Assembly (NCBI GenBank): GCA_002686085.1
Contig: NZAC01000071.1
Coordinates: 22,693-86,692 of the forward strand
Length of the DNA: 64,000 bases
DNA from: Roseibacillus sp.
Lineage (GTDB): Bacteria > Verrucomicrobiota > Verrucomicrobiia > Verrucomicrobiales > Akkermansiaceae
Direction: 5' to 3'
Shown here: positions 29,309 through 35,827 of the stretch, in pieces
Layout: every line of letters starts with the position of its first letter
Numbering within the stretch: the first letter of the stretch is position 1
The notes under the pieces: model-generated
What the model saw: the letters and a program-made list of their open reading frames with translations, nothing else
What the model was told of the DNA's origin: nothing
Database searches by the model: none
Translations under genes and position numbers: made by a program

Positions 29309-30664
29309 ATGAAAAAACCTGTAGCTCGCTCTCATCTCGCTCTCCTACTCGCAAGCCTCGCCGGGGCAGCCTCCGCGGAGGCTCAGATCCCGACAGATTC
29401 ACACATTAATTTTTCTCCTCTGCCAGAAAATGGGTTCATGCGAATCGCTATTGCCGACCCGGGGAATCACACGTGGAATCTACAAGTCTCACATGACCTT
29501 CTTTTCTGGTATGAATTCGAGACGATCAAAGTTCACAATGGGAGATTTGCCAAGAACCTGCACGTTCTCGAGAACACTCCTCGATCCTTCTACCGTCTGA
29601 ACTTCGACCCTGTCCTCCAAGCAGGTGAGAGCAGGGTTAGCCAGGCTTTGGCTCTTCCATCCACCCCCGACAACTACGCTCTTCCCTCTCTTCCCGCGCA
29701 CTTCCTTACCCCTCGGGTCATCGCCCAGGACAACACCCCGGCAGACAATCCCGTGACAGACCGCACAGCGACGCTCGGACGAGTCCTTTTCTACGACAAG
29801 CGCCTCTCTGCCAATAATACCATCTCATGCGCATCCTGCCATCAGCAGGAGCATGGTTTCTCAGATCCTCGTCAGTTCAGCATCGGATTTCGGGGCGAGG
29901 AAACCGATCGAAACTCTATGGGGCTCACTAATGCAAAATACTATGAGCGAGGACATTTCTTCTGGGACGAGCGTTCGCAAACTCTGGAAGAGCAGGTCCT
30001 TGAACCCATCCAGAACGAGGTCGAAATGGGACTGACACTGGATGAACTCGTCACAAAAGTTTCCGCAGAGCGCTACTATGCAGAACTTTTCACCTCAGCG
30101 TTCGGAGACGCCGTTGTCACCTCGGAACGAATCTCTCTCGCCCTCGCTCAGTTTATTCGCAGCATCATCTCAACGGAATCCAAGTTCGACCTCGGAAGGT
30201 CTTCCAACTTTTCCAACTTTACCCCGCAGGAAAACCAGGGGCGGCGAATCTTCAATGGCCAAGGGCGTTGTGACGACTGCCACGGAACCGACAACTTTGT
30301 CTCCGACACTGTTTTCAATAATGGACTTGAAAACCCCTACACGGACCCGGGTATAGGTGCCATCACCCGTCGGCAGCAGGATCTCGGTAAATTCAAAACT
30401 CCCTCTCTGCGGAACATCGCCCTCACAGGGCCATACATGCACGATGGTCGGTTCAGGACCTTGGAAGAAGTGGTCGAATTCTACGACTCCCAGGTGGTCA
30501 ACCATCCCAATCTCGCCCCTCAACTCCGAAACAATAATCGCCCTATCCGATTAAACCTCAGCGAGGCAGAGAAAAGGGCCCTCGTGGCGTTCCTCAATAC
30601 CCTGACTGATCCCAATCTCACGACTGACCCAAAATATTCTGACCCCTTCAATTACGGGGACTAA
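29309..30664 (+). CDS. Cytochrome c peroxidase/MauG family di-haem protein with N-terminal module
   Basis: A 451-residue periplasmic protein. Signal peptide 1-25 (RSHLALLLASLAGAASAEA). Residues about 33-100 form a beta-module ending PRSFYRLNF, similar to the start of the preceding gene's product. The MauG/CCP domain spans about 150-445: TLGRVLFYDKRLSANN, first haem C174ASCH178, then FFWDERSQTLEEQVLEPIQNEVEMG, second haem C321DDCH325, and the FKTPSLRNIALTGPYMHDGRFRTLEEVV region with the Met/His ligand segment. Members reduce H2O2 or oxidise protein residues. It follows the dikinase-like gene by 144 bases on the same strand and is closed by a strong terminator. Confidence 0.93.
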   Translation: MKKPVARSHLALLLASLAGAASAEAQIPTDSHINFSPLPENGFMRIAIADPGNHTWNLQVSHDLLFWYEFETIKVHNGRFAKNLHVLENTPRSFYRLNFDPVLQAGESRVSQALALPSTPDNYALPSLPAHFLTPRVIAQDNTPADNPVTDRTATLGRVLFYDKRLSANNTISCASCHQQEHGFSDPRQFSIGFRGEETDRNSMGLTNAKYYERGHFFWDERSQTLEEQVLEPIQNEVEMGLTLDELVTKVSAERYYAELFTSAFGDAVVTSERISLALAQFIRSIISTESKFDLGRSSNFSNFTPQENQGRRIFNGQGRCDDCHGTDNFVSDTVFNNGLENPYTDPGIGAITRRQQDLGKFKTPSLRNIALTGPYMHDGRFRTLEEVVEFYDSQVVNHPNLAPQLRNNNRPIRLNLSEAEKRALVAFLNTLTDPNLTTDPKYSDPFNYGD

Positions 30665-30688
30665 TTTCCAAAGGACAATCCACACAAG

Positions 30689-30726
30689 GCGACCCCTCGT
30701 TTGCAGGGGTCGCTGTCGTGTTCTTA
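30689..30726 (+). terminator. Rho-independent terminator
   Basis: A perfect nine-base stem (30689-30697 with 30705-30713), seven-base loop, then TGTCGTGTTCTT. It lies 25 bases after the di-haem peroxidase gene and separates it from the next unit. Confidence 0.8.
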
Positions 30727-30795
30727 ACGGCAGACATCCCCCAGAAGTCGCGCTAGGCTATGCCCCGATAGCCCTGTTCTGTGACTTCGAAGCCC

Positions 30796-33156
30796 ATGCG
30801 TATTCCATATCTGCTCTTCTGCCTTCTCCTTCTTCTGGAAGGCCCGGCTCACACACTCCGGGCAAGCCCTGCCGCTTTTCGTCCTGAGACGCTGAAGCAG
30901 GTAGACACCGTAATATTGGAGGCTATCCAGAAAAAGAAACTCCCCGGCGGAGTTCTATGGCTGGAGCGGGGTGATGAGATCTACCGTAAAGCCTACGGCC
31001 AACGGTCATTGGTTCCCGTGAAAGAGGACATGTCAGTCGATACCATCTTCGACGCAGCATCTCTCACCAAGGTGATTGCTACCGCTCCATGCATCCTGCA
31101 ACTGATCGAGAATTCACAGATCACGCTTGAGGACAAAGCCTCCAAATTTCTTCCCGAGCTTACGGGAGACCCTAACAAGTCTAGAATTACGATCCGTCAC
31201 CTTCTTACCCATACGAGTGGCCTCCTCCCCGGAATTCGCAAGGGATACGACTGGAGCGGAATACACACCGGCATTGCCCTTGCATGCAGTGAACCTTCGA
31301 TCGGGCATGCCGGCTACGAACACCGATATAGCGATATTAATTTCATTCTGCTGGGAGAAATTGTCAGCAGAGTTACAGGGAAACCTCTATCCGCTTTCGC
31401 GCAGGAAACTATTTTCGACCCTTTGCAAATGAAGGACACCTTTTTCCATCCTGCAGAAACATACCTGCCCCGGATCGCCCCTACGACCATGATGGATGAC
31501 GGGAGCGTCCTCAAGGGAGTCGTTCATGACCCCACGGCAGGGGCCATGGCAGGCGAAGCAGGTCATGCGGGCCTCTTCACCAGCGCCCATGATCTTGCAC
31601 GCTTTGCCCGCATGATCCTGCAGGGCGGGCAGCTGGAAGGAGCACGCATTCTGCGCCCTGAGACCGTTAAACTTATGTCCTCCGTCCAGACTCCAGAGGC
31701 CGTCTCCGTTCGTCGAGGGCTTGGTTTCGATATTGATTCTCCTTATGCGGGACCTCGTGGAAAAAACTTTCCGCTTGGCTCCTTCGGTCATTCCGGATGG
31801 ACCGGCACCTCTCTCTGGATCGACCCCTTCAGCCGCACCACGGTCATCTTCCTGAGTAACCGGAATCACCCTTCGGGGGGAGATGTCCGCAAACTGCGCT
31901 ATCAGCTCGGCAACCTCGCTGCGGAGGCTACGGGCTTCGACTTCACAGCGGTCTCAGGGGCCCTGCCTGAGGTGACGGACCGGAAGACGACAGATACCCC
32001 GGAGAAGGTTCAATATCCGGTCGGGAATGTTCTCAGTGGAATCGATGTCCTGATCGCTAGCGCCTTTGCTCCCCTGAATGATCTCAGGGTTGGTCTCATC
32101 ACCAACCCAACAGGACTGAACCGGGATCGCAGGAGCACGATTGACCTTCTCTACGAAGCACCCTCAGTGAAATTGGTCTCTCTTTTCGGCCCGGAACACG
32201 GCATCCGTGGCACAGCAGACGGAAAGGTTGAAGACGGAGTCGATAGCCGGACCGGACTCCCCATTCGGAGCCTCTACGCTGGGAAGGATCGTCGCAAACC
32301 GAGCCCGGAGCATCTGAAAGAGATTGATGCCCTCGTCTTTGACATGCAGGACATCGGGTGCCGCTTCTATACCTACCTTTCCACCATGGGCCTCGCAATG
32401 GAGGCAGCAAAGGAAGCGGGAATCCAGTTTGTCGTCCTTGATCGTGTGAATCCGTTGGGCGGTGAAAAAGTGGCGGGTCCACTCCGTGACGGGGACCAGA
32501 AATTCGTCGCCTTCCACGATATTCCATTACAACACGGTATGACCGCGGGAGAGATCGCCAGGCTCTACCAGAGCGAACTCTACCCCGAGCTGGACCTCTC
32601 GGTAGTCCCCCTTCGCCATTGGAAACGATCCATGCGCTTTGACGAAACGGGGCTCCCATGGATCAAGCCTTCCCCAAATATGCCCAACCTCGCTGCTGCT
32701 ACCCTCTATCCGGGTATTGGTCTACTGGAATTCACCAATCTTTCTGTAGGCAGAGGAACTAGTCTTCCTTTTGAACTTGTTGGCGCACCATATATCGAAC
32801 CTGAAGCGCTCGCCTCGCAGCTCAGTGCAACAAATCTCCCAGGGCTCGAATTCGTTCCTGTCAGATTCACTCCGGAAGCCAGCGTTTTTGAAGGTGAGGA
32901 ATGTGGTGGCGTGCGCATTCTCCTGAAGAATCCATTCACCTGCGAATCTCCTCGTCTCGGCCTCACCCTGGCCCAGTCACTGCGGAAACTCTACCCGGAC
33001 CAATGGCAAACTGAAAAGCTGAATACCCTTCTCTGCCACCCCTTCACCGAAAAGGCAATTTTGGACCAGCGTCCGTATGAGTCCATCATCGCGGAGTGGA
33101 GAAAAGACTTGGATAGCTTCAGAGAGCGCCGCAGAAACTTTCTGCTGTATCAATAA
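30796..33156 (+). CDS. Fused serine hydrolase (beta-lactamase/AmiE-like) and NamZ exo-N-acetylmuramidase (DUF1343)
   Basis: A 786-residue exported protein. Signal peptide at 1-24 (RIPYLLFCLLLLLEGPAHTLRA). The N-terminal domain (30-390) is a class C beta-lactamase-like hydrolase: S89-L-T-K92 (FDAASLTKV), HRYSDINF (Tyr of the Y-x-N motif), and FGHSGWTGTS (HxG). The C-terminal domain (about 415-780) is DUF1343/NamZ, a GH171 exo-beta-N-acetylmuramidase: VGLITNPTG, SLFGPEHGIRG (conserved catalytic Glu region), FDMQDIGCRFYTY, VVLDRVNPLGG, LPWIKPSPNMP. In Bacillus, NamZ and AmiE are separate enzymes of wall-sugar recycling; here they are joined. It likely cleaves MurNAc from peptidoglycan fragments and removes the peptide. 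The ATG at 30796 is chosen, with an in-frame GTG at 30781. Confidence 0.93.
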   Translation: MRIPYLLFCLLLLLEGPAHTLRASPAAFRPETLKQVDTVILEAIQKKKLPGGVLWLERGDEIYRKAYGQRSLVPVKEDMSVDTIFDAASLTKVIATAPCILQLIENSQITLEDKASKFLPELTGDPNKSRITIRHLLTHTSGLLPGIRKGYDWSGIHTGIALACSEPSIGHAGYEHRYSDINFILLGEIVSRVTGKPLSAFAQETIFDPLQMKDTFFHPAETYLPRIAPTTMMDDGSVLKGVVHDPTAGAMAGEAGHAGLFTSAHDLARFARMILQGGQLEGARILRPETVKLMSSVQTPEAVSVRRGLGFDIDSPYAGPRGKNFPLGSFGHSGWTGTSLWIDPFSRTTVIFLSNRNHPSGGDVRKLRYQLGNLAAEATGFDFTAVSGALPEVTDRKTTDTPEKVQYPVGNVLSGIDVLIASAFAPLNDLRVGLITNPTGLNRDRRSTIDLLYEAPSVKLVSLFGPEHGIRGTADGKVEDGVDSRTGLPIRSLYAGKDRRKPSPEHLKEIDALVFDMQDIGCRFYTYLSTMGLAMEAAKEAGIQFVVLDRVNPLGGEKVAGPLRDGDQKFVAFHDIPLQHGMTAGEIARLYQSELYPELDLSVVPLRHWKRSMRFDETGLPWIKPSPNMPNLAAATLYPGIGLLEFTNLSVGRGTSLPFELVGAPYIEPEALASQLSATNLPGLEFVPVRFTPEASVFEGEECGGVRILLKNPFTCESPRLGLTLAQSLRKLYPDQWQTEKLNTLLCHPFTEKAILDQRPYESIIAEWRKDLDSFRERRRNFLLYQ

Positions 33157-33179
33157 GCCCCCATCATGAATCAGCACGC

Positions 33180-33398
33180 GTGGGATACCCGCTGGTAGGG
33201 ATGATTTTGTCCGGAGAGGCTTACAGCAAAAACCTCAGATTCGCATCCATTGACTTTGATTCGACCGAGAGCGATCCCTCTATCCGAGTAAGCATCATCA
33301 AAGGCGCTTGGAAAGTCCCCGTCGACTGGACATGGAAGCTCTCGGAGCTCAGCCCCCCGGGGGCCTTTACGCTGGCGCCCGGTCTTCTTTCTCTCTAG
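33180..33398 (+). pseudogene. C-terminal remnant of a secreted protein, possibly PhoD-like phosphatase
   Basis: An open frame of about 70 codons (start taken at an in-frame GTG) reads as a beta-rich C-terminus: VGYPLVGMILSGEAYSKNLR, then FASIDFDS, RVSIIKGAWKVPVDWTWKL and SELSP. The ending strand pair and final LSEL recall the C-terminus of PhoD-like alkaline phosphatases. Nothing upstream in this frame belongs to that family, since the NamZ gene ends 23 bases before it in another frame. I take it as the leftover of a truncated gene, though an intact small protein is possible. Confidence 0.35.
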
Positions 33399-33412
33399 GA
33401 AGGCAGGCCACC

Positions 33413-34765
33413 ATGAAACATACGCTCTCACTTCTTGCCTGTCTTCTCGGCGCCCTGCCCCTTTCGGGACTGGCTGACGTCTCTCTTCCTCGGATTTTTG
33501 GGAGTCACATGGTGCTCCAGCGAGGGACTCCACTCAAGGTCTGGGGAACTGCCGACTCCGGAGAAAAGGTCGCTCTCAAGTTCGGGTCACGTAACTTTTC
33601 TGCAACTGCGGACGAGAATGGCAAGTGGCACATCAATCTGCCAACCCTGAAGGCCGATGGAGGCAAGTCCCACAAAATGATCATCAAGGGGAAAAACACC
33701 ATCATTCTAGAAGACATCTTGATTGGTGACGTGTGGATAGGGTCCGGGCAGTCCAATATGGAGTGGAACCTGAATCAGAGCGAAGGCCGCGATGAGTTTA
33801 TCAAGGCCGCCAACCACCCGGGAATCCGTCTTTTTCACATTCCGAAGAAACAGTTCGATACGCCGCAGACCGATGTCAATGCAGCATGGAAGCCATGCAC
33901 TTCTTCCAATATCCCTGGGTTTTCCGCGGTCCTCTACCATTTTGGTAAAGCGATCCACACGGACCAGAGTGTTCCCGTTGGGCTGATCAACAGCTCGTGG
34001 GGAGGCTCTCCCATTGAGCCCTGGACTGTGACAGATGCTGGTTCAGGAAAAATGTATAACGGTATGATTGCCCCAATTGTGGATTTTAAGGTAACCGGCA
34101 CGATCTGGTATCAGGGCGAGACCAATTGCATCCAGAAAAACGGATTAGCGTATACCGGAAAGATGAAAGATCTCATCGAAGGATGGCGTCGCGTGTTTAA
34201 CAATGAGAGTATGCCTTTTTACTTTGTCCAGATTGCTCCGTGGAGTGGAGGTTCCTACGCTTCAGGGCAACTTCCCGCCCTCTGGGAAGCTCAGTGCGCT
34301 ACCCTAAAGATTCCTCATACAGGAATGGCAGTAACCACGGACATCGTACACAACATCGGGGATATCCACCCTCGAAACAAACATGAGGTGGGTGGCCGGC
34401 TGGCCCGCTGGGCCCTCGCAAAGCACTACAAGAGCCAAGAAGTGATCTACTCTGGACCCCTTTACAAGGCCATGAAGATTGAAAAGAGCACAATCCGCGT
34501 GGCATTCGCTCACGCAAACGGCCTCAAGGCGAGAGATGGAAAGAGCCTTTCAGAATTTCAAATTGCGGGTGCGGACGGTCAATTCGTCGACGCTGATGCA
34601 AAGATTGTCGGCGATCAAGTTCTCGTCACTGCTGAGAGGATTAAACAGCCTACTCAGGTCCGGTTTGGCTGGCATAAGGTCGCAAACCCCAATCTGATCA
34701 ATGGAGAAGGACTTCCTGCCTCCCCATTCCAGACTGAAAATTGGACGGGCGGTACCGGAGAATAA
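33413..34765 (+). CDS. Sialate O-acetylesterase (SASA, SGNH-type), secreted
   Basis: A 450-residue protein. Signal peptide 1-21 (KHTLSLLACLLGALPLSGLA). The N-terminal beta-domain reads LPRIFGSHMVLQRGTPLKVWG. The SGNH catalytic domain has block I DVWIGSGQSNMEWNL (Ser nucleophile), the oxyanion Gly/Asn region INSSWGGSPIEPW and TIWYQGETNC, and block V TDIVHNIGDIHPRNKHEVG (Asp and His). It removes 9-O-acetyl groups from sialic acid or acetyl groups from other sugars. A GGAAGG-type ribosome site precedes the ATG at 33413. It is one of two SASA genes in the window (the other at 58.9 kb). Confidence 0.93.
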   Translation: MKHTLSLLACLLGALPLSGLADVSLPRIFGSHMVLQRGTPLKVWGTADSGEKVALKFGSRNFSATADENGKWHINLPTLKADGGKSHKMIIKGKNTIILEDILIGDVWIGSGQSNMEWNLNQSEGRDEFIKAANHPGIRLFHIPKKQFDTPQTDVNAAWKPCTSSNIPGFSAVLYHFGKAIHTDQSVPVGLINSSWGGSPIEPWTVTDAGSGKMYNGMIAPIVDFKVTGTIWYQGETNCIQKNGLAYTGKMKDLIEGWRRVFNNESMPFYFVQIAPWSGGSYASGQLPALWEAQCATLKIPHTGMAVTTDIVHNIGDIHPRNKHEVGGRLARWALAKHYKSQEVIYSGPLYKAMKIEKSTIRVAFAHANGLKARDGKSLSEFQIAGADGQFVDADAKIVGDQVLVTAERIKQPTQVRFGWHKVANPNLINGEGLPASPFQTENWTGGTGE

Positions 34766-34816
34766 AGGTGTCAATTGTTCAACCTCGAGATCGGCAGACC
34801 ATTACCTCTTTTTGAC

Positions 34817-35740
34817 ATGAACCTCAGCAAGGTATTCTTCCTCGTCCTGATCGGATCCCAGATAGCCGGAGCCGATATTCAACCCGTCAAACATCTCATC
34901 GATACCCATATCCACCTCTACGACACGACGCGAGAGCAGAAGGTCGGCTGGCCTCCGGAAGAGGACAAGGTGCTCTACAAACCCCATCTCCCAACGGAAT
35001 ACAGTAGATTAGCAAAAGCAGCGGGAGTGACAGGTGTAGTCGTTGTCGAGGCAAGCGATCGTCTCGAAGACAACCGATGGGTACTTGACTTGGTCAAGGG
35101 TGACCCTTTCTACATTGGCCTCGTCGGAAATGTGGATGTCTACCGCGAGGATTTTTCCCAGCATGTCGCTCTTCTGAAAAGAGACCGGCGCTTTGTGGGC
35201 GTGCGAGCCCGAGGATCCAAGCCCATCGACTTTACCCACGATCTGGTCCTCTCAAATCTTAACATGCTGTCACAGCAGAGCCTCACCATGGACTACCTGA
35301 CCAATGGAGGAGGAATTCCCGGCATCAAGATCGCGGACAAACTGGCAAGAACCATTCCCAACCTGACTATCGTAGTCGACCACTGCCTTGGATATGATTT
35401 CGATGGCAAGCCTCCCTCCCAGGAATGGATGACCGCAGTTGAAAGCCTTGCCTCCAACAAGAATGTCTACTGCAAGATTTCTGGACTATATCAGCGGTGT
35501 GCAACACAGCCGGCGATCAAGGAACCGAGCCATTACAGAGCAGTCCTCGACGCTCTCTGGACTCAATTCGGATCCAAGCGACTCATATATGGTTCCAACT
35601 GGCCATGCACCAAGCATAGCGGGAGCTACGCGAGCTTCCTGAAGCTCGTGGACAGCTGGATCTCCAGCAAGGGAGCAGAGGCTCGTGAGGATTACTACTG
35701 GAGAAATTCCGCCACTGCCTACCGCCTTCCCCTGAAGTAA
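34817..35740 (+). CDS. Secreted amidohydrolase (TIM-barrel metal-dependent hydrolase)
   Basis: A 307-residue protein of the amidohydrolase 2 family (2-pyrone-4,6-dicarboxylate lactonase-like). Signal peptide 1-18 (NLSKVFFLVLIGSQIAGA). Metal and active-site landmarks are LIDTHIHLYD (HxH), the His in IVVDHCLGYDF, CKISGLYQR, and RLIYGSNWPCTKHSGSY (catalytic Asp replaced by Asn in GSNWP, typical of this subgroup). It lies 51 bases downstream of the SASA gene and likely in the same transcript. The substrate is unknown; lactone hydrolysis is the family guess. Confidence 0.85.
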   Translation: MNLSKVFFLVLIGSQIAGADIQPVKHLIDTHIHLYDTTREQKVGWPPEEDKVLYKPHLPTEYSRLAKAAGVTGVVVVEASDRLEDNRWVLDLVKGDPFYIGLVGNVDVYREDFSQHVALLKRDRRFVGVRARGSKPIDFTHDLVLSNLNMLSQQSLTMDYLTNGGGIPGIKIADKLARTIPNLTIVVDHCLGYDFDGKPPSQEWMTAVESLASNKNVYCKISGLYQRCATQPAIKEPSHYRAVLDALWTQFGSKRLIYGSNWPCTKHSGSYASFLKLVDSWISSKGAEAREDYYWRNSATAYRLPLK

Positions 35741-35760
35741 AGGCGCACCTTTCCTGCACA

Positions 35761-35789
35761 CAAAAACCGCCCTCATTGAAGAGGGCGGT
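35761..35789 (-). terminator. Rho-independent terminator
   Basis: A perfect nine-base stem (35766-35774 with 35781-35789) with a six-base loop. Read on the minus strand it is followed by TTTTTG, so it ends the azurin-propeller gene. It may also stop the plus-strand gene that ends 20 bases before it. Confidence 0.75.
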
Positions 35790-35827
35790 GATAGCTTCGC
35801 GGAAGAAGCCCGACAACCTGACTGGGA

